DNA of 64,000 nt from an uncultured Bacteroidales bacterium. Lineage in GTDB: Bacteria; Bacteroidota; Bacteroidia; Bacteroidales; Bacteroidaceae. The stretch spans positions 40,195-104,194 of the forward strand of contig CASFRV010000004.1 of NCBI GenBank assembly GCA_949297215.1, read 5' to 3'. This document shows positions 17,281-26,346 of this stretch, piece after piece; position 1 is the stretch's first letter, and each line of letters starts with the position of its first letter. The notes beneath the pieces are model-generated. The model saw nothing but the letters and a program-made list of their open reading frames with translations, ran no database searches and had not been told where the DNA came from. The translations under genes were made by a program, and so were the position numbers.

Positions 17281-20200
17281 ATGAAAAAAGTTCACTTATT
17301 TCTGTCGGCATTGGCGCTTTCGCTGATACCGGGAGGAAGCGATCTTTCCGCCCAAGACTACCAGTGGCGGGAAGACAAGCCCGTGAGTACGATCACACCC
17401 GGGCAACAAGTGGTTCTGCGCAGTGGTCAAGGCACGCAGAGCTTCTTGCAGGGAGGGTCGGTGTCGACTGACGGCAACAACAACAATGCTGTCTACACTT
17501 TTGAGGCAGCCGAACCTCTGGAAGACGGAACGTTGACGTACTACTTGAAGCAAGTCTCTACCGACAAGTACATTGCCAACGGACCCAACAACACTTCTTC
17601 AACGCCGACCTACACGGACGACCTGAACGACGCTTTCCGTTTCACGGCCAAAGCAGCGGTTTACTATACAACAAGCCAGGAGGCCGACCAGAACGACCTC
17701 TCCTGCGCCACCATCACGCCGCTCATCGAAGGTCAGACGGGTTTCATCTTCACGAACGTAAGCTTTTATGAAGGTGAGTCGGTACAGTGGATTTGCCACA
17801 ACGGCGGTACGGGTGCCCTCCTGTACATGTACATCGACACGAATCTCTGGTATCTCTACGAAACGGAGAAGGCATCGGGCTACACGCTGTTGCGCAACAC
17901 CATTACGTCGCTCTTCCCCGCCGGCGTAACGGAGGACAACTGGCCCGTGGGCGACGACCCCGGCCACATCAGCGCCGACGTGTTCCAGTCGTTGGTGGAC
18001 GCTTACAGCGAGGCCAACCAGATGACGTCGTCGACGCCCGCCGAGGAATGCAACGCCATGGTTGAACGCCTCAAGCAGGTGTATGAAGAAGCCATGGCAG
18101 CCATGAAGCCCGTCGTGGCAGGCTACTACTACATGACGAACCATCGCGACGCAACGATGGGTGTACATGCAGGTACGAACGCCAACGGCGTGGAAGGCGT
18201 GCGCTGGACCTCGGGCTACGACTTCCCCGAAACGCCCGACATCGACGACGCCGCCTACATCTGGCAGCTCGAAGAGGCCGACGGCGGCTTCACCATCAAG
18301 AACTTCAGCAACGGACGCTACGTTGCCGACCGCAACGACATCTCGGTAATGTTGGAGTTCACCGACGAGCCCGTGGTTCACACCATCGTGCCCCAGACGG
18401 CCAACAACAAGGGTGCCCGCTTCAACATCCAGGCAGCCGACCATCCCAACATCAACACGTGGAACGCCGACCCGCAGGGGAACATCGTATATTGGGCCGG
18501 CAACAACGGTCAGGCCGACGGCAACTGCTTCACGCTCTACTCCATCGACGCCGCAGCCTTGGAAGGCATGACCGAAACGGTGCAGCAGAACAACCGCAAC
18601 ACGCAGCTCACCAAGCTCGTGGAAAACGCCAAGGCCAGCTTGAAGAACGCCCGCGGCTACGCCACCGAAGCTGAAAAGAACAGCGACTACACCGTGCCCG
18701 GCCTGGCCGACGCTGTCGAGTTCCTCTCCACCAACGCTCAGGAGCCCACCGAAGGCGCCATGGCCAACATCGTCGATGCCGACCTGAGCACCTACTTCCA
18801 CTCCATTTGGAGCGCAGGCTGGGCCGAAGGCCACGACGAGAGCGAGGGCAACGCACCCCACTACCTGCAAGTGACGCTGCCGCAGCCCGTTTCGGGCGTA
18901 GCCCTGAAAATGACGAAGCGCTGGAAGAACGCCAACCAGGCCGACAACGCCCCGACGGTTGTCGAAATCCAGGCCTCGACCGACGGCGGCACGAGCTTTG
19001 CCACCGTCCCCGGCTACGAAGAAGCCACCATCAACTACCAGTATCCCGCCACGGTGGCCGAGGAAACGCGCCAGAACGTCACGGGCATCCTCTACGTTGA
19101 AGGCCTGCCCGAGGGCACGAACGCCCTGCGCATGGTTGTGCTCCACACCGTGAGCGACGGCGCCAACAAGATATCGGGTGCCGTGTTCTTCTCGCTCTCC
19201 GAGTTCCGCGTTTACGAGGCAGCCTACGATCCCGAGCTCTCCATCCTTGAAAAGGTGCCGGCCGAGATACGTGAAGCCTTGAACAACGCCATCGCCAAGG
19301 CCGAAGCCGAGCTGGCCGAAGAGAAAGCCACCGACGCCACCATCGCCGAACTGAGCGAGGCTTACGACGCATTCTTGGAGAACCTGCCCGACCCGCAGCG
19401 TGCCAAGGACGCCCTCGAGGCAGCCCGCTCGCTGCTCGAAACAGCCGTTGAGGGCGAAGGCCTCGGCTACTTCACCGCCGGCAGCAAAGCCACGTTCGAA
19501 GCAGCCATCAACGCCCAGGCCGGCCTCATCAAGGAAGCCATGACGCTCGACGAAGTGGAAAGCGTGACGGCAGCCATCGACGCCGCCACCGAGGAGTTCC
19601 TCAACGCCCTCATCACGCCCGAAGTCAACACGTTCTATGTCATCCGCAGCGCCACGTCGTCCACCGGCAACAACTACATGCTCTATGCCCAGAGCAACAG
19701 CGACGCCCAGAACCCCGTACGCGCCGGAGGCTACAACAGCGAGACGCAGGAAAGCACGGTCAACCCGAGCCAGAACCTCAACTACCTGTGGTACGTCGAG
19801 AGCAAGGAGGGCCGCAACATCACGCTGCGTAACGCCGGTACGGGCCTCTACATGGGCCATCAGGACGGCCTGAGCCAGCCCGTCTACTTCACCACCGAAC
19901 CCACGCAGCTGCCCATCCAGTATGCCCGCACCGAGGGCTGCTTCAACATCGTCGTGGGCGCCGATGCCTCGGGTGCAAACATGTATTGCAACCTGCAAGG
20001 CGGCACGGGCCCGAACATGGTGGGCTGGACGTCGGCCAATGGTAACGACAACAGCGCCCTCAAGTTCGAGGCTACGTCGTTCGACTTCTACGGCATGAAC
20101 GAACATGCCATCGACGGCAACGATGCCCAGATCATGTGCCTGCCCTACTCGATCTACGGCTACAACGACAATGCTGCCTTCTACGACATCGCCGGCTCCA

Positions 20201-20736
20201 GCACCGACGGCACGAAGCTCTACCTGCAACCCACGACCGACGAAATCCTCGAACCGGGCCGCCCGTTCGTCTACATCCCCAACGAGGGTGTTGAGCTCGA
20301 CGGCTCCGACTACTTCTACGTAGTTGAAACGGGCGAGGACGGCACGACCATCCCGCAGCTCACGCTGACGGGCCTGAGCCACAACGGCCTGCAAGGCACC
20401 ATCACGGGCGACACGATTGCCAACGGCCTGGGTGTCGTATCGAACGGCAAGCTGTATGTCACGACGGGCAACTACCGCAACAACGTAGGCGCCAACAGCG
20501 GCTGGGTAACGCCCGAGTATCCGAAAGACTTCGAGCCGGCAGAAGACCTGCCCTACTTCGAAATCAACGGTGAAATCAACGCCATCGACAACGTGACCCT
20601 CGTGAAGAACGAACGCGTCAACGTCTACACCGTAACGGGCGTAGCCGTACGCAAGGGCGTTCTGCGCAGCAATGCCACCGACGGCCTGCCTAAGGGCGTC
20701 TACATCGTGGACGGACAAAAGGTACTGAAGAAATAA
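17281..20736 (+). CDS. Large secreted protein, tandem paralogue with discoidin-like domain
   Basis: 1151 residues from the ATG at 17281, the same length as its upstream neighbour, which supports this start over the ATG two codons earlier (17275). It has a signal peptide (MKKVHLFLSALALSLIPGG, cleavage near LSAQ). The layout is as in the paralogue: lectin-like repeats (AAYIWQLEEADGGFTIKNFS), discoidin-like block (DADLSTYFHSIWSAG; MTKRWKNANQADNAPTVVEI), FIVAR-like helical segment, and the same C-terminal module (AIDNVTLVKNERVNVYTVTG to GLPKGVYIVDGQKVLKK). The N-terminal 200 residues diverge most, so the two may bind different ligands. Surface attachment or export through a Por-like system is inferred from the C-terminus. 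The enzymatic role, if any, is unknown. Confidence 0.75.
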   Translation: MKKVHLFLSALALSLIPGGSDLSAQDYQWREDKPVSTITPGQQVVLRSGQGTQSFLQGGSVSTDGNNNNAVYTFEAAEPLEDGTLTYYLKQVSTDKYIANGPNNTSSTPTYTDDLNDAFRFTAKAAVYYTTSQEADQNDLSCATITPLIEGQTGFIFTNVSFYEGESVQWICHNGGTGALLYMYIDTNLWYLYETEKASGYTLLRNTITSLFPAGVTEDNWPVGDDPGHISADVFQSLVDAYSEANQMTSSTPAEECNAMVERLKQVYEEAMAAMKPVVAGYYYMTNHRDATMGVHAGTNANGVEGVRWTSGYDFPETPDIDDAAYIWQLEEADGGFTIKNFSNGRYVADRNDISVMLEFTDEPVVHTIVPQTANNKGARFNIQAADHPNINTWNADPQGNIVYWAGNNGQADGNCFTLYSIDAAALEGMTETVQQNNRNTQLTKLVENAKASLKNARGYATEAEKNSDYTVPGLADAVEFLSTNAQEPTEGAMANIVDADLSTYFHSIWSAGWAEGHDESEGNAPHYLQVTLPQPVSGVALKMTKRWKNANQADNAPTVVEIQASTDGGTSFATVPGYEEATINYQYPATVAEETRQNVTGILYVEGLPEGTNALRMVVLHTVSDGANKISGAVFFSLSEFRVYEAAYDPELSILEKVPAEIREALNNAIAKAEAELAEEKATDATIAELSEAYDAFLENLPDPQRAKDALEAARSLLETAVEGEGLGYFTAGSKATFEAAINAQAGLIKEAMTLDEVESVTAAIDAATEEFLNALITPEVNTFYVIRSATSSTGNNYMLYAQSNSDAQNPVRAGGYNSETQESTVNPSQNLNYLWYVESKEGRNITLRNAGTGLYMGHQDGLSQPVYFTTEPTQLPIQYARTEGCFNIVVGADASGANMYCNLQGGTGPNMVGWTSANGNDNSALKFEATSFDFYGMNEHAIDGNDAQIMCLPYSIYGYNDNAAFYDIAGSSTDGTKLYLQPTTDEILEPGRPFVYIPNEGVELDGSDYFYVVETGEDGTTIPQLTLTGLSHNGLQGTITGDTIANGLGVVSNGKLYVTTGNYRNNVGANSGWVTPEYPKDFEPAEDLPYFEINGEINAIDNVTLVKNERVNVYTVTGVAVRKGVLRSNATDGLPKGVYIVDGQKVLKK

Positions 20737-20778
20737 GGTAAAGAGAAAATCTGAACCGACCTTTTCATAATCTACCCT

Positions 20779-20818
20779 GAAGGGGGCCGGCGCACACCAA
20801 GCGCCGACCCCCTTCTTC
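20779..20818 (+). terminator. Intrinsic terminator after the second paralogue
   Basis: Arms GAAGGGGGCCGGCGC (20779-20793) and GCGCCGACCCCCTTC (20801-20815), one mismatch, followed by a short T-rich stretch. Confidence 0.8.
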
Positions 20819-20917
20819 GTATGGCCGTGGGGCAGCGCGGGTGAGTGGCGGACTTCCCGTGCGGGTGGGGGCGTGACGCTTACCACGCGGCTCACGGTGT
20901 GCGGGCTGCGTGGCTGC

Positions 20918-21222
20918 CGACCCCATAGGGGTCGCACTATTGATAACCGCGGGTAAGCGAAGCGCACCCGCGGACAGGAACTTCCACACAACTCCGACCC
21001 CAGGGGGGGTCGCACTTCACTTCCGCACCGTGCGGGCTCAGATTGGCATTGCTTGGGGCCTTGGCGGATGGTTTGTACAGCGCCCGCCGCGGGTGCGCCT
21101 ACGGCTTACCCGCGGCGACTGACGTTGGACCCCTATGGGGTCCTCATATCTATATGGCTCCTTTCCGCGGGTTCGCCTATGGCTCACCCGCGGTTATCAA
21201 TGGTTCGACCCCTATGGGGTCG
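20918..21222 (-). repeat. Module B, copy 2 (inverted, 305 bp)
   Basis: Plus-strand order is palindrome CGACCCCATAGGGGTCG, 11 bases (CACTATTGATA), hairpin with inner stem GCG-AA-GCGC, 21 bases, palindrome, long spacer, inverted hairpin (inner CGCC-TAC-GGC), palindrome GGACCCCTATGGGGTCC, 21 bases, inverted hairpin (inner CGCC-TAT-GGC), 12 bases, palindrome CGACCCCTATGGGGTCG. Read on the minus strand this is exactly the order of the copy at 6245. Inner stems differ between copies but still pair. Confidence 0.85.
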
Positions 21223-21296
21223 TCTGCCTCGCGGTGTGGCTTCGCGCTGTGGCGGACATTCTGCCGCACGGGGGATGCTGTGCAGCGAGGCGTGGC

Positions 21297-21513
21297 GGCC
21301 TCGAAGAGGCCGAGCTATGAGTAGCCTCGGGTGGAGCGAAGCGGAACCCGAGGTGAGCGGTCAGAGGAGATGGCGGCCTCGAAGAGGTCGCTATGCCCGC
21401 GGCGGCGTATGGCATAAACGCCTCTTCGAGGCTCTTCGCAGAGGAGGAGCCCGTTCCGCGGGTTCCGCTTCGCTCCACCCGCGGTTACTGATAGCTCGGC
21501 CCCCTTGGGGCCG
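21297..21513 (+). repeat. Module D, copy 1 (217 bp)
   Basis: Palindrome GGCCTCGAAGAGGCC; 14 bases (GAGCTATGAGTAG); hairpin with arms CCTCGGGT/ACCCGAGG; about 20 bases; palindrome GGCCTCGAAGAGGTC; central hairpin with arms CTATGCC/GGCATA; inverted palindrome CGCCTCTTCGAGGCT; about 20 bases; inverted hairpin CCGCGGGT/ACCCGCGG; 11 bases; palindrome CGGCCCCCTTGGGGCCG. The same plan as module B with other stem sequences. Copies at 24296-24511 and 48827-49043 (minus). Confidence 0.85.
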
Positions 21514-21543
21514 CTCGTGCTGCGCCCCCACAATCCCATCTGT

Positions 21544-21607
21544 GGGCCATCCGGGCGGTGAGAGACGCGATGAATCGCGTCTCTACGTGGCGGACTTCCC
21601 CTGCGGG
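21544..21607 (-). repeat. Module C, half copy 1
   Basis: Contains the hairpin with arms GAGACGCGAT/ATCGCGTCTC around a 2-base centre, preceded by GGGCCATCCGGGCGGTGA and followed by TACGTGGCGGACTTCC, the same flanks as in the copies at 24161-24264, 63098-63222 and 63641-63762. The second half of C is missing here. Confidence 0.7.
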
Positions 21608-21639
21608 TGGGTGGCTATGACGGGCCGCCGCGCGCGGCT

Positions 21640-21980
21640 GTGCGCTATTTGGCAAACCGTTAATGCGGACACCCAGCTCCGCCCGCATTCCAGCGTTGGA
21701 AAGGCGGCGCGATGGGGTGCGCGGGGCGATCCATCCCATGGATGCGCCGACCCATCCCTTGGATCGGCCGATCCATCCCTTGGATTTTCGCTTCCATGGG
21801 CACTTTCGGGGTGAAAATTGGGGCCGATTTGTGCCATATAGTGGCGAAAATGGCGTTTTTCGGCGTCCTTGCGGCGGGACTTCGCAGGGATATGGCTGAA
21901 ACACAAGGGTTTCCATTTTTCGCTTATTTGCGAGCGTCGGCGCGGGCGCTCGCAAATAAGCGATTCTCCGTGTTAAAAAA
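21640..21980 (-). repeat. Module A, copy 2 (inverted, 341 bp)
   Basis: The minus-strand reading begins TTTTTTAACACGGAGAATCG (21980 down) and ends near TTTGCCAAATAGCGCAC (21640). It contains the three 21-bp units (ATCCAAGGGATGGATCGG, ATCCAAGGGATGGGTCGG, ATCCATGGGATGGATCG). Its internal hairpin variant resembles that of the copy at 5847 (CCTGCG/CGCAAGG), not the terminator variant seen at 35153 and 48405. Its A-start faces the gyrB promoter 69 bases away. Confidence 0.85.
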
Positions 21981-22048
21981 CGAGGGGCGGACGGCGTTTT
22001 GTGGGGCTCGAAATGGGCGGGAGGTTTCGCCGTGTCGCAAAATTTCGC

Positions 22049-22056
22049 TACCTTTG
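22049..22056 (+). promoter_or_regulatory. Promoter -7 box of gyrB
   Basis: TACCTTTG, 58 bases before the start codon; TTTC about 20 bases upstream may be the -33 element. Confidence 0.65.
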
Positions 22057-22060
22057 CTAA

Positions 22061-24070
<2,010 letters not shown>

Positions 24071-24091
24071 CGCCCCCACACCCCTCACCGC

Positions 24092-24130
24092 CCACGGCGG
24101 ACGCCCGCACCCTGCGGACGTCCGCCGTGG
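24092..24130 (+). terminator. Hairpin downstream of gyrB
   Basis: Perfect arms CCACGGCGGACG (24092-24103) and CGTCCGCCGTGG (24119-24130), but no T-tract follows, so termination is uncertain. Confidence 0.4.
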
Positions 24131-24160
24131 CGCGTTATGCGGGGGATGGTGAAACGGTGC

Positions 24161-24264
24161 CGCTCGGGGCAAGCCCCGCACCAACATTCTTCCTCCGCGC
24201 CGGGCCATCCGGGCGGTGAGAGACGCGATGAATCGCGTCTCTACGTGGCGGACTTCCCGTGCGG
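24161..24264 (-). repeat. Module C, partial copy 2
   Basis: GC hairpin CGGGGCAAGCCCCG, CATTCTTCC, then the GAGACGCGAT/ATCGCGTCTC hairpin with the usual TACGTGGCGGACTTCCCG flank. The outer, opposite hairpin is missing on the left. Confidence 0.7.
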
Positions 24265-24295
24265 ACGAGGGGGGCGATGTTTCCGCGAGGCAGGC

Positions 24296-24511
24296 GGCCT
24301 CGAAGAGGCCGGGCTATTAGTAACCTCGGGTGGAGCGCAGCGGAACCCGAGGTGGGCGACGGAGAGCATGTCGGCCTCGAAGAGGTCGCTATGCCCGCGG
24401 CAGCGTCTGGCATAGACGCCTCTTCGAGGCTATCTTTGTTATGGGTGCCTGTACCGCGGGTTCCGCTACGCTTCACCCGCGGTTACTGATAGCCCGGCCC
24501 CCTTGGGGCCG
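24296..24511 (+). repeat. Module D, copy 2 (216 bp)
   Basis: Same order as at 21297: GGCCTCGAAGAGGCC, hairpin CCTCGGGT/ACCCGAGG (inner GGAGCGCAGCGGA), GGCCTCGAAGAGGTC, central CTATGCC/GGCATAG hairpin, CGCCTCTTCGAGGCT, inverted hairpin CCGCGGGT/ACCCGCGG, and the terminal palindrome CGGCCCCCTTGGGGCCG. Preceded by CCGCGAGGCAGGC, a boundary motif also found before module B copies. Confidence 0.85.
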
Positions 24512-24578
24512 CTCGTGCTATGGCGGCCGGCAGCATGGGGCGGAGATGGTGGCGGTGAGGCTGGATGTCCGCTGCGGG

Positions 24579-24640
24579 TGAGACGCGATTCATCGCGTCT
24601 CACCCGCTCGGGGCAAAGCCCCGCCACGACATTCTTCCCT
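24579..24640 (-). repeat. Module C, partial copy 3
   Basis: The GAGACGCGAT/ATCGCGTCTC hairpin in the opposite orientation, then CACCCGCTCGGGGC, AAAGCCCCGCC and CATTCTTCC: the other half of module C, on the far side of D copy 2, as if D had inserted into or recombined with C. Confidence 0.7.
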
Positions 24641-24840
24641 GCCCCGCCGGAACCTGTCGCCGCTGCACGCGGCATATATTATATATGGTGGCCCTGTCGC
24701 GCTCGAAAGCCGCGGGCAAAGGGCAGAAGCATAAGAGACGTTAAAGTTTTTCGGACTCACTTTCAGCACATTGGCCGCTTGGAGGGGCCGTTTGTCCGCA
24801 CGCTGCGGACAAGAGCGGACGGCGTTACGACGGGGCGTCG

Positions 24841-24848
24841 TATCTTTG
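24841..24848 (+). promoter_or_regulatory. Promoter -7 box of the HU-like gene
   Basis: TATCTTTG followed by GCACC, a frequent start-site context in this window, 139 bases before the HU-like start; a long 5' leader is implied. No good -33 element seen. Confidence 0.6.
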
Positions 24849-24987
24849 CACCGTGCCCCGGGAAAGACCCCGGCCGGGCAGAGGCGACGGAGCGCCGCAA
24901 CCGCTTGCCTCGCGGGACACAACGGCGGCAAAAGGCAACCAGCCTGTCCAAAAATTTATGTTCAACCCTTTAAAAAACTTTTTCGTT

Positions 24988-25422
24988 ATGATTACCTACA
25001 AAACCGTGAAACGCAGAAACCCGTCGACCGCAAGTGTGAAGTATTATGCCGCCGTGTGCGACACGCGGCCCTTCGAACTGGAAGACATCGCCGGCCAGAT
25101 TCAGGCCAAGTGTACCATCCACGCATCGGACGTGCTGGCCGTCCTGCGCTGTTTGCAGGAAACGATTATCGAAGGCCTGCGCGACGGCAAGTCGGTGCGG
25201 CTGGGCGATCTGGGCTGCTTCCGCCCCACGGTGAGCAGCGAGGGCTTCGACACGCCCGACGAAGTGACGGCCAAAGCCATCAAGCGCGTCAAGGTGACGT
25301 TCTACGCCAACCGCAAGATTTTCGAGGCCATCAAGGTGAGCAACCCCTCGGTGAAGTTCCGCAGCGTGCTGGAAGCTGCCGCCGACAACACCGCCGACAC
25401 CGAGGAAGACGCCGGCCAATAA
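24988..25422 (+). CDS. HU/IHF-like (HU-HIG) DNA-binding protein
   Basis: 144 residues with the Bacteroidetes HU-like fold: ITYKTVKRRNPSTASVKYYA at the start, helix ELEDIAGQIQAKCTIHASDV, the conserved LRDGKSVRLGDLGCFRPTVS beta-arm entry, and a C-terminal Ala/Asp/Glu-rich tail (about residues 125-144). This divergent DNABII branch (often annotated HU family or DNA-binding protein) bends DNA in the nucleoid or coats glycan-locus DNA. I took the ATG at 24988; one at 24958 would add 10 residues. It has its own promoter and terminator, and a membrane-anchored coiled-coil gene follows. Confidence 0.85.
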   Translation: MITYKTVKRRNPSTASVKYYAAVCDTRPFELEDIAGQIQAKCTIHASDVLAVLRCLQETIIEGLRDGKSVRLGDLGCFRPTVSSEGFDTPDEVTAKAIKRVKVTFYANRKIFEAIKVSNPSVKFRSVLEAAADNTADTEEDAGQ

Positions 25423-25459
25423 CCCGCCAAGGGCTGACGCCCCGACGTCTGCACGACAT

Positions 25460-25493
25460 GCCCGCCGGCCACGCGGCCGGCGGGCTTTCTTTC
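25460..25493 (+). terminator. Intrinsic terminator after the HU-like gene
   Basis: Perfect 11-bp stem GCCCGCCGGCC / GGCCGGCGGGC with a 4-base loop and TTTCTTT. It stands only 26 bases before the next start codon, so some read-through may feed that gene. Confidence 0.8.
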
Positions 25494-25518
25494 CAACCCT
25501 AAGAAAAACCGAAACACC

Positions 25519-26103
25519 ATGAACAACGAAACACTGACCCTGGCGGGAGGCATCACCGAATGGGGCTTCCTGGCCGTGGCGGCCGGGGCCTATCTGACGC
25601 TCTCGACCGCCCTGATGGCCGCGTGCTTCCGCTGGCTGCGGCGGCTCGTGGACAACGTGATGCAACGCAGCGAAGAACGCCTGGACCGCCTGCTCGAAAC
25701 GGCGGGGCGCCAAAGCGACCTGCTGTCCGAGGTGGCCGAGGCGCTGCGGCCGCTCTCGCTCTCGCAGGCACGCACCGTGGGCAGCGCCGTGCTGAGGGCC
25801 GAGGCCTTGAGCACCGGGCAGGCCGTGGCGCAATGGGCTCCCACCGGGCACGACGACGCCGCGCTTCTGAACCGCCGGGCACGGACGGCGGCCGAGCGCT
25901 GCCTGAGCTCCGTGCGTGCGCTGATGAACCATTTCCACTACCGCGGCCGGCGCCTCTCGGCCTATACCGACGATGGCTGGGCCGACGTCGTGGCCGAAGC
26001 GGCCGCGCGCGAGGCCCGCGCTCCGGCCGGCACGGCGACGGGCGGCATCGGCCGGGCGTTCGATGGGCTCATTGCCGACTTCTACCGACGCCTGGACGCA
26101 TAG
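25519..26103 (+). CDS. Membrane-anchored coiled-coil protein of unknown function
   Basis: 194 residues. One N-terminal membrane segment (about 15-40, WGFLAVAAGAYLTLSTALMAAC) is followed by a basic stop-transfer and a predicted amphipathic/coiled stretch (RLVDNVMQRSEERLDRLLE to ALRPLSLSQ), then an Ala/Arg-rich region. I do not recognise the family. In related genomes HU-like genes are often followed by small holin-like or amidase genes; this protein has the size and topology for that, but nothing specific. No promoter lies between the terminator at 25460 and this gene, so expression probably depends on read-through. Confidence 0.6.
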   Translation: MNNETLTLAGGITEWGFLAVAAGAYLTLSTALMAACFRWLRRLVDNVMQRSEERLDRLLETAGRQSDLLSEVAEALRPLSLSQARTVGSAVLRAEALSTGQAVAQWAPTGHDDAALLNRRARTAAERCLSSVRALMNHFHYRGRRLSAYTDDGWADVVAEAAAREARAPAGTATGGIGRAFDGLIADFYRRLDA

Positions 26104-26288
26104 CAAGCGCACGGCGCCGGGGCGCGTGCGGCAGGTGCGGCCGAGGCGGTCGGCGGCGAAAGGCGTCGGCGGCCGGCCGACGGCAAGACACGGCCGATGC
26201 GCGCCACCGGCACGCACCGCGGTGACGGCGGGAGCGGGCTCCGCGTCAAAAAAGGCCGGGCAACGGGGCCCATACCGAATTTTATTTC

Positions 26289-26296
26289 TACTTTTG
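26289..26296 (+). promoter_or_regulatory. Promoter -7 box of the DUF2723 gene
   Basis: TACTTTTG, matching TAnnTTTG, 50 bases before the start codon at 26347. Confidence 0.6.
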
Positions 26297-26346
26297 CCGG
26301 TTGGAATACTAATTTTCAAAAACATAGCATCGTTTCCATCGGATTT

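Noticed and set aside
24958-24987. Earlier start for the HU-like gene at 24958
   Set aside because: The extra residues (MFNPLKNFFV) are not part of the HU-like fold; the ATG at 24988 directly precedes ITYKTVKRR.
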